This document shows, in pieces, positions 44,713-57,773 of a stretch of DNA of 64,000 nucleotides. The stretch is from contig CM032131.1 of assembly GCA_018894105.1 (NCBI GenBank), positions 3,808,501 through 3,872,500 of the forward strand. The letters are read 5' to 3'. The position numbers and the translations under genes are program-made. The stretch's first letter is position 1, and each line of letters opens with the position of its first letter. The notes under the pieces were generated by a model. It did no database searches, had not been told where the DNA came from, and worked only from the letters and a program-made list of their open reading frames with translations. This DNA is from Jacaranda mimosifolia. Taxonomy: Eukaryota > Streptophyta > Magnoliopsida > Lamiales > Bignoniaceae.

Positions 44713-47700
44713 AGATAAATTTTACCAAAAAATAAAAAAAGAAATAAATTTTAGTCAAATTATATCAAATTAGATATACTTGTTAGAGGAAAATATTATT
44801 AATTTGGAGTAAAGTCTAGCCATTTGGCTGGTCCAAACTATTGCAAAATACCATGTTTTCTTTCAGTAGGTCCAATTCAGCCCTCTCTAATGTCATTATG
44901 CCAACTTTTAAACCATGTATAATTGGATGTTTATTCTAATCTTATTGAATGTCTTCTCCAAATGGGACTCAATTTAGAGGGTATTTAGCTAAATTAACTA
45001 ATTAACCATCTTACCCAATTGTCCACTGATGTCACCCATCTTTACCTATCTCTTCTCTCACTATTGGGGCTTTTGTGCGTAAGTGCGGAGTAAAGGTTTA
45101 AAGATGACGAGAACAAGTTTAGAAATTTCTACCAAGTAAATAAAAGCTGAAAATTATTGAAAAAAATGGTTTTACTGCATAAATACTTGATTTTCACTTA
45201 ATATAAAAACGTGCATGAATTTTTGAAATCAGGGAAGGAAAGATGCCCTTGGAATTTTTATATGGCAACCTGAAGTGAAGAAAGGAAACTTACTGTTGGA
45301 ATATTATTTGGCAACATGACTTGACTAAAAGATGCAAAAAATCCTGGATGAAATTGGTCAATCTAAAGGGAAAAAAAAAAGAGTAACGTCAAGCCCTAAA
45401 ACCAAACCATGTGGCCTAGGCACAAGGAATGAAACGTTCAATCCCAAGTAAAAGAAGTCACTTATCAAAAATTATAATCTTAAATAAAAGAACTCCAAGA
45501 ACTCATAATAATTTGAGCAAATCTTGAAATAGGAAGACTCAAAATGCCAATACTCTAACCTCAACTAAAGTCCATAAAAGAAACTAATAAGCTAGCTAAT
45601 ACAATGAAAATACAAAATCTACTACAAAAGTCTCAAAATAATACCTTAGCATTCTGACCAAAAGCAGGATCCACCTCCGCACTAGGGCTATAGCTTAGGT
45701 CTACTAGAAGGAAATTTGAAAAAGGAAAAAAAAGTGTGAGTAAAGTACTTAAAATGAGTGCGAAGTGTGTGTGCAAGGTGAGTTCATAAGCATCACATAA
45801 CCAAATTGATGCTCAATTATAAACCCTTGAGAAAAATAGTTATGCATTAACAATATTAAAACAGAATATAACAGTAAACATTTTTAATAGGCCAACATTA
45901 AATACGATAATCAAATCAATGTTTGCTAAAACTAGTCAACTTTATGATTCCCACTGTGACAGTCTCTTATCGCTCAGGGTAAGGTGCAACCTTACCAAAC
46001 AATACCCTAGCCTAAGTTATCAAAAAATCCTACGACTCGTCTCAGCTACAAATGGTTTCTATTATGTGCTAGGTGATTGGGTCATAGGGGCTTGGGGTTC
46101 AACCGGCAAGCCCTTTGCTGCCCGTTGAAGTCCCTCGCACACCTAGACTAAGTTGAGTCCAACTAACAGTAATAGTAACAATATAAATTCAGTCATCAGT
46201 GTTAATCATTATATTTAACTACTAGTCTAAAAGCATGATTAAATAATTATCAATGTCTTTAAAAGAATATATTTTTCTTACAACTTTAAATAAAATAAAA
46301 GAGAAATTCATCTTCATAATGGAATATAATATAGTGTAGTGTAGGATAAAGAAAAGTTGTCAGTGGATTACGTTATTCATATATCCTTCTTGGCTCTCAA
46401 AAAAAAAAAAAAAAATGCTAAACAATACATATAAGTTTAAGCACTCATAATACACCACACTCATTCGATCAATACTTTTCCATGGGCTAGCTTCAATAAC
46501 CTACTAAGTAATGATGATAATTAAACTAATTTCATCTACTGAACATTTCAACAAAGGCTTAAACTTTCACACTCGTTTGAGAATGCCCATACAACATTTT
46601 TATGATGAATACCTAGAACGGCCTAAATAGATGAGTAATTGTTCCTAAATAAGAATAATATTTTATATTAACGTAAAAACTAGAACAAGCTATAACATTC
46701 ATGTAGATTTGTAGATTGGAGAAACATCATTTACTTAACCACAATTTTTTGACATCAAAATTGTTCTAGGATTAGGCCACAATTCGCAATAAATTTTCAT
46801 AACTTTCAATAACTAAAATAAATAATATGTGTTTCTAATATTTATTTATTCTTTTTTTAAACAATTTCAAGTTTCTATACAAAATTTAAAAAAAAAAAAA
46901 ACACTTTCGTTGTCATGGTAATAAGTTCCTCAAGTTAAGAACAATTCAAACAAGACAAGCACTCAGACAGTTAAATTTGATGAATTTTAAAATAATAACT
47001 ATGTGGCCCAAGTTCATGAAACTTTCTAGTAACATTACTAACACATTAAAGTTTCTTAATAAAACTTATCACTTTAAAATACTATTATTTAGATAGGAAA
47101 AAAAATCGAACCTGCTTAGACTCGCCACTTAGTTTGGCAGGGTAATTTTTTTGAATTTTTATAAAATTCAAGGAAAATTCTTTAAATGTGAATATTTGCA
47201 GATATGTTCTAAACCCATTTAATTCGGTAAATTGTTTTACATAAAATTACCATAATTTGGTCCAAAAATTGATATAAAACTTCTAACCTTAGAGTCTGAA
47301 ATGTCAAATGCATAAACTTCTAAACTTCTAACATAATTTGGCCCAATTATTAAACTTTGCAAATATCAAATGCATAAAAAATACAAATACTATGACATAT
47401 AGTTTAATCAAGACTTATGTTTATATTATAATTTAAATATGTGATCATACCCATGAAGAGGGAGAACTAGAGTCGAGGGGGTCGAGATTTCTTAGCAATC
47501 CTTTTCTTGGCCTACCTTTTGGGATTTCTTCAATGGAGAGGAATGGGTTGTGGACTTTTGAAGGAAAATATTTTGCTAGAAATTTGAAGTTTTAATGTGT
47601 ATTGTAAAAAGGAAAAGTAATTTGAATGTGATGCAGAAAAGGAGACTAAATAAATTAGGAGTTCTACAAGGATTATAATTGCTGGAAATTCTATCCTTAT

Positions 47701-47870
47701 CTGCACTTTTGCTTGTGTGCTATTTATATCATCCTTTTTCATTTTCATTTTTTAGCTTGAATAAGAATCCAAAACAATTCTAATAAACAAGATTTAATTA
47801 TTTTAAAATAATTAACTGATCTTAATTAGTTAATATTTATATTAACAATAAAAGCATGGGGTACTATAAG
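44713..47870. other. retroelement debris; no gene seen
   Basis: No coding frame of note. 45080-45240 resembles 62510-62670 in the same orientation (AAAGATGA, AGAACAA, TTACTGCAT/TTATTGCAT, TTTTCACTTAATATAAA/TTTTTTACTTAATATAAA), suggesting fragments of one repeat family. 45660-47560 has scattered moderately GC-rich blocks (46060-46150, 47100-47150, 47455-47530) like those inside long gypsy LTRs, perhaps on the minus strand, but no ends were found. Confidence 0.35.
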
Positions 47871-48262
47871 TCAGCATCAAATTAAGCTATTCTCTAAGGT
47901 CAAATGCTGCAACATATTTCTTGGAAGTTGCCTTTGCCTTCCACTGTTAAGTTATGTTAGGTAGTTTCTGCCAAAAGGAGGAAGTTGGTTAAAGTCATTG
48001 ATCTATCTCATTTGATCTCACGTATTGCCTCCTAGATCTTTACTAAAAGTGTGGGTTAAAAATCCTAAGATTATATCTTAGGTGGTATATGTAGGCTTGC
48101 TAAATCACTATAAATCATTGTGTCCTTATTTGTTGCTCTTTTTTATTACTATTGATTGTCCTTTTGGATTGTTTATCTATTTTTTGATCGAAAATCTTTT
48201 GAGTTTATCCAAAGCTAAAATTATCTTGTTGTTTTGAAACGTTTCAATTCCCCCTCCCTCTT
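47871..48262 (+). mobile_element. copia LTR 3' end relic
   Basis: GGTTAAAAATCCTAAGATTAT, one base over-long, then TAGGCTTGCTAAATCACTAT and ATAAATCATTGTGTCC, correspond to the R/U5 part of the family 1 and 2 LTRs (GGTTAAAAATCCTA, TAGGCTCGCCGAACCACTAT, AAATTTCTGTGTC). It ends in a CCCCCTCCCTCTT tail, like the CACCCCCTCTT tail of the 59.0-kb LTR. The left limit is uncertain. Confidence 0.6.
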
Positions 48263-48284
48263 GATCTCTTTCTATGTATATATA

Positions 48285-48400
48285 TAGTTGAGTGGCTTGT
48301 AACTCAATGGTATAAGCCTCCCACATAATATAAGAGGTTTGGAGTTGAAACTCTATCGGGCTCCTCATGTACGTGTATGTGTTATAATATAGGAATCTTT
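48285..48400 (+). repeat. SINE-like unit, tRNA-derived
   Basis: A box-like AGTGGCTTGTAACTCAATGG at 48291-48310 and B box-like GGAGTTGAAACTC at 48341-48353, about 30 bp apart. This is the spacing of an internal RNA polymerase III promoter. The phrase CTCAATGGTATAAGCCTCCC is typical of plant tRNA-derived SINEs. The 3' end is unclear and no flanking duplication was found. Confidence 0.45.
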
Positions 48401-48479
48401 GACTCGATTATATTCATTGATATATTGGCTTATTTGGATAGAGGTAAACATAAATCTTTTTGGTCTTAGCTTTTCAATA

Positions 48480-48620
48480 TCGCAAGAATCACATCAATTG
48501 GGTCTCTAGAAAGGAAGTTAGAAGTATATCACAAGAGAAGCTACTTACAAACCTAGGATTGTATTGAAATCTGGGAAACTTAAAGTTTTGAGGACAAAAC
48601 CTTTTGTAAGGAGGGTAGAA
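48480..48620 (+). mobile_element. gypsy internal 3' end with polypurine tract
   Basis: Short remnant ending GAGGACAAAACCTTTTGTAAG then GAGGGTAGAA (quoted in parts), the usual pattern of a gypsy pol end and polypurine tract directly before an LTR. Confidence 0.6.
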
Positions 48621-51273
48621 TGTAATACCCCAACTCTTTATAGGAATTATTATAGTATGGATACGGTATTTGAGGTAGGAATAATGAAATAATATTAGTT
48701 GATTTTGATTTTTCACTAATATTTTTGGGTTGCTCTTCTCCTAGAAATTTGAGCATATAAATTTATTTGGGACTCAATCAACATTTAAGGGATCTTAATT
48801 GAAAATAAATATGGGATATAAACTGAATTCTTTTTGGGGTTATTAAGGATCCTGTTTTAGACACTTATCTTGATTTTTACCTGCAATCTCGAGAATACAG
48901 ACTTTAGATTATTAATAATTTTATAAAGATTGCTTGGTTGTTATTGAAGATGTAGAATTTATCAGGCTAATTATTTTATGGAAACTTTATTTATCGAGTT
49001 TTATATTAACGATTAAGTTAGCTACTCTATGGATATCAATTTTGGAGCTAAAAAATTAGTCTTTCATTCAAGGTTATTTGTCTTGGGCCATAGTTATATG
49101 AATTGTATGTGAACAAATCAGTAGTAGACAAATTAAGTTTACAAGATTGGGTTTCTTTTAGGGAATTAGCAACATGATATAAGCCCTGGTTATATTTTTT
49201 TAATGAAAGAAATATTAATCTTTGGTCCATATCTTGTTAGATGTATTAAGCCCAATCTATTTAGTTTATTTTATGTTATGATTAAGCCCATTAATGGTGT
49301 AGAAAATATGTCCACAAATTGTTATGAAGTAATTACAAGTTTAGGTCCATGATTATCAAGTTAAAGATGACGAAAATTAATTTTTATGGAATTTTCATAT
49401 ATATAGATAGATGGATAATTCTAAAGCTCTTCCCACCATTTTAAAACTCTATTTGGATAGTTTTTGACCCCCATAAGGTATCTAATCATATTGGTTAGCT
49501 AAAATCATATAAATATAAGTGATATGAAATCTTGGGACCTCCTTTTTGTACCACTATATTTTCATGCGAAAATTCATCATAGATATCACTTATTATTTAA
49601 TTACTAAACTATAGTAATAGTCAACTAAAATTCAGAATATCAAGTCATTGAAAAGTTAGGATTTCGGATATTTAGTCATGAGCTTGGGAATTTCAGTAAC
49701 TATTCAATCCTGATAAGTTAAAGATTTTAGAATTTTTAGCAACTACATAATCTTGATAAGGTTAGGATTTTAGAATTGTCTCCATAACTTTGAGTTATCA
49801 TCATCTGGGGTTGAGATCTAGTAAAATCTGAGGAGTTAGGACTAGAGTGACCTTCTTATCTCAATAAGATATGAATTCTAGTTTATCGAAAATACCTAGC
49901 CTAGTAGTATAAATACCCATGCAATGGAAAATAAAGAAGCCATACGCAGAGGTAAGAAAATACCAATTTTTCTATTTATTCTTTAAAAATCCCTATCATC
50001 CTATTTTTCTATTGTAGAATTAGTGGAGAAGGCTTAAGTGGTAGATCAAATATGAGGGAAACTTTGGATTTTAAGATTTTGGTATAAGTAAATTTCTTTC
50101 TTCCTTCTATTGAAAATATTCTTTTTGCATAAATGATTTCCGCATGAAATACTAAGTAAATTTCTATTCTTTTTCTATTAAAAATATATATTTTTTTGCA
50201 TATGAATGATTTCTGCATCAAAAATGAAAATATTTTTTTTGCATATGTATGATTTTTGCATCAAAAATAGGTGATTTTTGCATATTGAAGTTTTAACCTA
50301 ATGGGTTAATTGTCGTAGAATTTTCCATCTCCAAATATTTAATTATTCATGAAACTTTTTCGCATGCATAAAACTTATTTTTAGGATTCGAGTATGTAAA
50401 AATGAAGATTTTCTGACTCATGCATAAAACATAATATTCTTTGTTGAAATAAATAATAAAAAGGATCTATGGTTTGAATAATCGAGAAGCTGTTGGTAGG
50501 AACAAGTTTCATAACTATGCTACAGGGTTACAGTAGTAAAAGATCTCTGAAGCCGTTGTAGTTAAGACCTTTGAAGCCACTCTTAACAACGTTGTAGTTG
50601 AGACATCTGGAGCCATTTAATGGTGTTGTAGTTGAGATCTTGGCCAAGATAACTAATTTGAATCCCGAGAGTTCCTGAGCATGATTAATTAATGAATTGA
50701 AAGTTTTTGATAAATTATGTAACTCCTGTTCTGAACTATTCTGAAAGTATGTCCTGAAATTTTTCTGATAAAATGATTCCTAATTTTTTCATTGGATTAT
50801 TATTTAAAAAAGAAAAAATCAAAGTGAATATTTTGTCTTTAATGATTTCTTTTCTTCTGTTTGATACTTATACATACTCAAATCCAGTAGGAGAAGAAGG
50901 AGAATTATTTATTGTGCAAAGTGTTGCTCATAAGATATTAATTTACCATTTTGCAGATAACTTAGTTCAGGATGAGGAAGATGAGCAATTTTTGGGAGTG
51001 GTGACAAAAGATTGGTGTTTTTAGAATAGGTGTATTTGATTTTTAATTTTTTTAGCTAGATTGATTAGGAAATTTTCTTTGAGGTCTTAGGTATTCAAGT
51101 TTGATTGTTAAGATAAGCAATTGAATTATCTTTCATTGTGACGATTTATTTTGGGGATTATTCAATATTTTTTTTTTAAATTTAGCATGCTTTATCAGAT
51201 TTGAGGCTTAGTGTCTCTGAGTTTTTGGGTTTAGGGGCACTGCCATGTTATGTACCGAATTTGGAGCATGACA
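48621..51273 (+). mobile_element. Ty3/gypsy LTR, 2.65 kb
   Basis: Starts TGTAATACCCC after the polypurine tract and ends GGAGCATGACA, the TG...CA form of plant gypsy LTRs, so both ends are placed. The next base lies in copia gag sequence (AATGTTGCAAG), so this LTR marks an insertion or recombination into the copia element that follows. Small internal repeats: GTTGTAGTTGAGA near 50595 and 50628, and TTTTTTGCATA-type words at 50120-50290. The frames inside, including 50773-51024, are not recognised as genes. Confidence 0.65.
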
Positions 51274-52600
51274 AATGTTGCAAGTGACCTACGAAGGTAC
51301 TAATCAAGTTCGACAAGAGAGGATTGTTGTTCCTCATTGACATATATGAAATATTCCAGATGAAACTTGATGAGACCATAAGTTAGATGTATACACGTTT
51401 CATGGAAATTATAAATCCCATGTTCGCACTCAATAAAACTATAAATAAAGATGAGTAAGTTCAAAAGATTCTTAGATCGCTTCCCAAAAATAGACACCAA
51501 AAGTTACTACTATTCAGGAAGCTCATGATCTTAGCAAGATGACCATGGGTGAATTGATTGGATCTCTCACATCCCATGAGATAACGCTACTAAATAAAGA
51601 TGAAGGTTCAGAAACAAAAGCTAAAAGAAATATTGCCTTTAATATCGGTCATGATTTTGTCATTAGAACTTTAAGAAGATCTTGCTGAGGATTAGGTTGA
51701 GGATGATACCATTTTGATTTCCCAGAGATGAAAGTAATTGATGAACCTCAAAAGGAAATTCTAGGACAACAGATCAAAATTGAAAAGAACCAGTCCATAA
51801 ACACAAAGTACCAAGCTACTGCTGCTAGAATGTAATGAAATTGGACATAGAAAATTAGATTGTCCCCGATTGAGAAAAAAAAGTAAAACAAGCAAAAACT
51901 AAAGCGATGGCAACTACATGGGGAGAATTTGATGGTGAAAAATTTGACTATGAAGAGAATTGCTTCATGGTAAATCAAATAAGTACCTCTTCATGTTCTA
52001 ATTATACTTCCAGTGATGAAATTGACATAGATGGGGATGTGCAAAAATTACTAAAGCTTTATGAAATTCGTGTCAATATGCTTGTTAATAAAAATATAGC
52101 TTGGCAAGATAAAATGGATTAATTGCAAGAAGAACAAGATAAAGCTCAAAAAGATAATTTTTAAAAGCAAATGGCTAAAAATAGAGAGACCCTTGATGCT
52201 GAATGCAAAAATAAAATGAAAGATTAGCTCACTAAAGAGAATAATTTTTTGAAGAAACAAATTGAGAACATGAGTCGTGAAATAAAAAAAAAATATAGTT
52301 GTTGAAGAATGTTGTCATGCTAGAATGGATCTAGATGAATGTTTCACAAGTGTTAAGCACACATAAATGCATGTTCCACCTAGAAATAATACCAAAAAAG
52401 GCTAAAAATTTAGAAACCATTGAAATTAGAAAAATACCAAACTGGTTTCAATAACTTCCAAAAAGAATTTCATACAAGTTCAAAAAGCCTGCTTCGCTTG
52501 TGGTAGACCTGGTCATGTTAATTATAAATATCCGACTGAAAAACTCATTGAGTACCTAGTTTGTTTTGGTAAGAAAATTATCTGCTACTAACCATGAAGG
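51274..52600 (+). pseudogene. copia gag (family 1), 5' truncated
   Basis: Begins at the point equivalent to about codon 110 of the family 2 gag (ATGTTGCAAGTGAC against ATGTTGCAAATCAC). Visible parts across many stops: INPMFALNKTINK, LRSLPKN, GEFDGEKFDYEENCFM and a coiled Lys/Glu-rich section (52120-52300). The zinc knuckle at about 52492 reads CFACGRPGHVNYKY, with the last Cys of CX2CX4HX4C changed to Tyr. Far more decayed than family 2. Confidence 0.8.
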
Positions 52601-52659
52601 ACCTAACATAGTTTAGGGACATAAAATAAACTAATCTTCTTTGCAGGTTCATGCCAAGG

Positions 52660-55600
52660 AACATTCTCGAAAATAGAAGGGGTAATTGGATATCGGATGT
52701 TCCAGGCATATGACAAGAGATGTGTCCATGTTTCTTAAACTTAACAATTATCTTGTAGGAAATGTTCTCCATGCAGACAACACAAAAAGATGCATAATAA
52801 GTGAAGGTACTATTGATAAGCAAACTGATATTACTATTGATAATGTGCGGCTTGTTGAGGGCCTTAAGCATAACTTGCTTAGCATCAGTCAACTGTCTAA
52901 CAAAGGTTATGAAGTTAAATTCCATCCTATTGTTATTAAGCAAAATAAGAAACTAGTTTTTACTGCTACCAGGGATGGAAATAATTATTGTATAACCTAC
53001 CCTTGATGATTGCACCTATCAAAATATGGAGTGCTTAGCTATTTCGGATGAAGAATGCTAGAAATGGCATAGGAGATTGGACTACGTAAACATGGAACTT
53101 ATATATCATCTCACAAACAAAGATCTTATCAAAGAGGTACTAAAGTTGAATTTCTCCTTGAACATGATATGTGATGCATGCTAAAAGGGGAAGCAAATCT
53201 GAGCATCTTTTAAACCAAAGAATGAGGTCACAACTTCCGGGCTGCTGGAACTTCTACAAAGTAACTTATTTGGACCTATGAAAATTGCTTCCCTGCAAGA
53301 TAAAAGATATGTGTTTGTCATATTAGATGATTATACGCATTTTAAATGGGCTTTATTCCTTGCTCATAAAAATGATGCTTTAACTGCTTTTACTCCAATC
53401 ACAAAAAGGATTCAAAATGAAAAAGGATTATTTTATTAAGAAAATTCATAGTGATCATGTAATTGACTTTGATGAAATAAATTTTACTTTGTTTTTTTAA
53501 GAAAATAGTTACATTCATGATTTTTCCGCTCCTAAGACTTCACAACAAAATGGGGTGGTTGAAAGGAAAAAATGGATTTTGCAAGAAGTTGCTAGAAACA
53601 TTCTTAATGAATATGATCTTTCAAAAACCTTTTAAGGTGAGGCTATAAATACGTTTTGTTATATGTCAAATTGTGTTTTCTTAAGACCTCTTTTTAGATA
53701 AACCTAATATGAATTGTGGCACGATAAAGTTTCAAATATTTCTTATTTTTGTATCTTTGGTTGCAAACGTTACATTCTCAATGATAAAGATTATTTTACA
53801 AAGTTTGATTCCAAAGTTGATTAAGGTATCTTTGTCGGTTACTCAATGCATAGTAAAACCTATTATATTTCTAGTTAGAGGAAAAAAATAGTTTAAGAAT
53901 CTATGCATGTTACGTTTGATGAGACTAACCCATCATGTGCCAAGAAAACCTTGAGCAAGGAAATTATAGGATTCGAAGAACTAGTTAAGATTTCGGACTT
54001 TGAGCCGTCAACTTCAAATCAAGAGGAATCAAAATCATCCGAAGAAACAAATTCCACTACTTAACTTGGTTGCAGGGAATCAGTAGAAAAGACTAAACAA
54101 AGAATTCAAAATTTTAAACATGCTTGCAGTCATCCTACTGCAGAATTATTGGAGATCCTCAAGATGGAATAACTACTAGATTCAAACCTAGACAAATTCC
54201 ACTAGATGAATGTAATTGTGCCTTCATTTCAATGACTGAGCCTAAAGATGTCAAAGAGGCACTAAACGACCATTCTAGGTTGATGCAATGAAAGAAGAAC
54301 TCGCTTAGGTTGAAATTTTTAAGCTGGTAGAACGACCATCAGACCATTCAGTTGTTGGTATCAAGTAGGTGTTCAAAAATAACCTAGATGAAACTGGTAA
54401 AGTTACTTGGAATAAAGCCAGACTAGTAGCAAAAGGCTACAGTTAGCAAGACGGCATTGACTATGACCAAACATTTACTTCAGTTGCAAGGTTAGAATCA
54501 ATTAGAATGCTTCTTGCCTTTGCATCTCGTAAAAAGTTTATGCTCTATCAAATAGATGTAAAAATTGCTTTTTCTAAACAAATTCATAAAAGAAGAAGTT
54601 TATGTTGAAAACCCCCTCGATTTGAAAATCAAAACTTTCCTTATCATGTTTTTAAATTGACAAAGACTTTATATGGACTAAAACAAGCCTCGAGGGTTGG
54701 GTATGATCATTTGAGTAATTTTCTCATAAACAATAGTTTTTCTATTGGAATCTTAGATACCACATTGATCACTAAGCACCAAGATAATGGTTCTCGTATT
54801 GTTCAAATTTATGTCGATGAAATTATTTTTGATGCTACTAATAATCTACTTTGTCAAGAGTTTGCTGAGAAAATAAAATAGAAATTTGATATGAGCTTAA
54901 TAGAAGAGCTCAACTTCTTCTTGGGACTTCAAATAAAGCAAACTCAGAAAGGGACATTCATCTCACAAGAAAAGTGTACAAAGGATCTTCTAAAGAAGTT
55001 CGGAATGAGTGAATGCAACCCTACAACCACTCCCATGAGTACATATACTAGACTGAAACTTGATGAAGACAGTAAAAGTGTAGATGAAAAAGTCTATAAA
55101 GGTATGATTTGTAGTTTCCTTTACTTAACTACAATCTATCCAGATATTATGTTCTCTACATGTTACATGCTATATTCTAGTCTAATCCAAAGGAATCCCA
55201 CTTGAATGATGTTAAAAGAATATTGAGATATCTTAAGGGAACATCTAACTATGGTATTCACATTCTAAATCCTTTAATTTCATCAGCTATTCTGGTACAG
55301 ATTGTGCTAGTCGTAAGATAGACAGGAAAAGTACCAGTAGCAGTTGTCTACTGCTAGAAAATTGCTTGGTATCATGGTGCAGTGAAAAGCAAAGCGTAGT
55401 TGTATTATCCACTATTGAGGCAAAATACATGACCTTGGGATATTGTTGTACCCAGTTTTTATAGATGAGGCGTATTTTTCATGATTTTTGTATTAATGTG
55501 CCTTGTATGCCTATTTTATGTGATAGTTTCAGTGCTCTTAGCATTTCTAAAATTCTAGTCCTGCATTCATGCACAAAACACAATCAAATTATATATCATT

Positions 55601-55738
55601 TCTTGCATGATCATTTGAATAAAAGGTGATATTTCAATTGATTTTGGCTCTACTAAAAATTAGCTTGTGGATATTTTTACTAAAGCTTTGGAAGAAAGAA
55701 AATTTATCAATATTAAAGATAAATTAGGAATAAAATAA
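52660..55738 (+). pseudogene. copia pol (family 1): protease, integrase, RT, RNase H
   Basis: All pol domains are in order but dead. Protease 52686-53006: the active-site DSG is DIG (LDIGCSRHM), then NVRLVEGLKHNLLSISQL. Integrase from about 53050: WHRRL and CDAC are visible, and the first catalytic Asp (normally HxDLFGPM) is Asn in QSNLFGPM. Reverse transcriptase from about 54290: LVAKGYS, DYDQTFTSVARLESIR, YGLKQASR. The catalytic YVDD box is YVDE (IYVDEIIF, about 54811). RNase H and C-terminus: LVDIFTKALEERKF and KDKLGIK before TAA at 55736. Stops and frameshifts throughout. The full domain order helps define the deletion in family 2. Confidence 0.9.
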
Positions 55739-56023
55739 AAATATGATTTTAGTGAGATATTAAAATCTATTTAAAATTGGTAGTTCTCTTTTATGGAAAG
55801 TCCTCCAAAATTATGGTTAACTGCATTCCTATTTCCTTCTTTATTTTCTCAAATTTTGGCCATTATATGCTTAACTTCCACCACTTTTCAAAGTCTTAGT
55901 TTTCTGAAAATCCTCTTAAATCTATCATTTTCTCTTCCCACTTTAAACAAAAAGAAACCCTCTTTTTGTGTTCCTCTCTCAAAATCTCCTTTATTTCTCT
56001 CTTCTCTTCCTAAGCAATAATCA

Positions 56024-57427
56024 CCATGCTAAAACAGATGCTAGAGCTTCATTCTCTAAGAAAAAATGTTCATCATCCCCTTCTAAACCTATTCTTATTT
56101 AGACCGCCGAAGCTCCAATGTTGTTAAAATGGTATACTGATTCCAGCGTTGATGAGGGTCAATCCTCCACTTTAGAAAAATCGGTCTATATTGGTGGTGA
56201 AGAACTATGTGGTAAGGATATTTCCAGGATAGTCTTGAAAAACCTATTAGTTCTAAAGAAGATGTATCTAAGCCTAACTCTCATGTTCTAATTCATCTTG
56301 AAGACATTAAGGATTGAAATTTTAGTAAGTTTCCATCCTCTTTAAAATTTCACTCTTTTGAAGCTAAAAAATGTTTTAATGAAAAAGTTATCAAATTTGA
56401 TTCATTGCAAAAATCTGATGCTATTGACTGGGTTTATAGTTTGAAATAGGATAACCTAATGAAAATTGATGAACATTGATATCCTTATTTGGTCAAGCTA
56501 TTTTACTCAAATTTCACCTTTATTGAATTTGAATATGATGTCCCTATGGAATCCTATGTTTTTGGCGAAAATATTGTGTTATCTCCCTCCAAGTTCAACT
56601 TTTTACTTGATCTGCCCAATAATGGTACAAATTTTTTTAACTTTAGTGACATGTTTCGTTCTGATGTTTCTTATGATGAAATTTGTCAACTCTTTTGGGA
56701 AGAAAATCAATACTCCTTTTTTTGGTGGTGCTGGTTTGAATAAAATGAAAATTGAGCATATTATGCTTCATAAGTTGCTGAGTTGTTATGTCTTTTCCGT
56801 TCTGGTTTCGAATGGTGGTCATACCATTGATTTAAATTTCATAAATCTTTACCTTATGGACAAAGCTATCAAGCAAGAACCGGTTAATCTTGGTTTTATC
56901 ATTCTAAAATATATGGTTTACTCTTTCACCCATCAAGCTAAAAATCTTCCTTATTCCATGCTTCACACACATCTTTAAGACTGAGGGAGTGTTCTTGCCT
57001 GATGCTTAGATTGAGGGGGGAGCGCGATTGTAAAGTATTTGACCTTACTAGCCTTAGGAAAATGAAAATCTAGTATATTGAGAATGATGGTTGGTTTATA
57101 GGTATTGGGAAGGTTCTTAGTAGTGTTACTCTTCATCCTTGTAAAGCCAAAAATCCAGTTATTGTTAGCTCTGAGTCAGAAGATTTCAATCCCACTCGTA
57201 CCACCCAAGTTAGGAAATCCAAAAGGGCTCTGGGCCAATCCGATAAGAAACTTGAGGCTAAGGTGGATGAACTCGGTTAGGCTATTGAAACTCTTGCTAG
57301 CCAAGCAGAAATAATTTTTGAATCTCTTGATTACAAGCTGAAGCGACTTCTTTGCAAAACTGGCCACAACTGGGATAGCATTATCAGGCTTAAAGAGAAA
57401 ATCAGGGCATATTTGGCTATTTCTTGA
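56024..57427 (+). pseudogene. extra ORF between copia pol and 3' LTR (family 1)
   Basis: Counterpart of the extra ORF in the family 2 element. Start near 56024 with one base missing soon after the ATG. The Ser-rich N-terminal part is broken. The conserved section lies in two overlapping frames: 56489-56743 (FYSNFTFIEFEYDVPMESY, LPNNGTNFFNF, CQLFWEENQY) and, after a frameshift near 56715, on to 56978 (SNGGHTIDLNFINLYLMD, EPVNLGFIILKYM, AKNLPYSML). Matches to family 2 include LFWE..., SNNGGHLTDIN and RNLPYGML. The C-terminal part, 57119-57427, is helical and charged (SDKKLEAKVDELG, then LASQAEIIFESLDYKLKRLL). Independent decay of two copies with the same domain order argues that the gene belonged to a common ancestor. 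Confidence 0.65.
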
Positions 57428-57773
57428 GCCTTTTTTTATGATGAAGGCTCCAATTGAACATCTGAATTAAATATGCTGTTTGAACTAATTTGCTGGAACT
57501 TATTTTATTTTGACCTATTTGCTTGAATGATGAACAATTTTTTTGTGGGCCTGTAAACTTTTAAACTTCTAGAGATTTTTTATGTGATTGGGTAGCTTGT
57601 AGTATGAATATGTGGATTTTATTTTCTATTATCTAGTGGTATTTCTTGTCTCTCTAGTTTCTTGAGCACATAGACAGGGGCAACACAAGTTGGCCAAACT
57701 AGGCACAGAAATAGGGGGAACTCAAGTGATATATTTCCTCTCTATTCAAATTGTCATCATAAAAAATTGGAAG
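57428..57773 (+). mobile_element. copia 3' non-coding end (family 1)
   Basis: Contains two purine-rich stretches, AAATAGGGGGAA (57709) and AAAAAATTGGAAG (57761). By comparison with family 2 (GTCATTATCAAAAAGGGGGAG, shortened here to CAAAAAGGGGGAG), the second is the true polypurine tract, preceded by TTGTCATCAT. Confidence 0.55.

Noticed and set aside
50773..51024. 83-codon frame with acidic C-terminus
   Set aside because: It lies inside a gypsy LTR with defined TG...CA ends, has no recognised domain and is compatible with chance.
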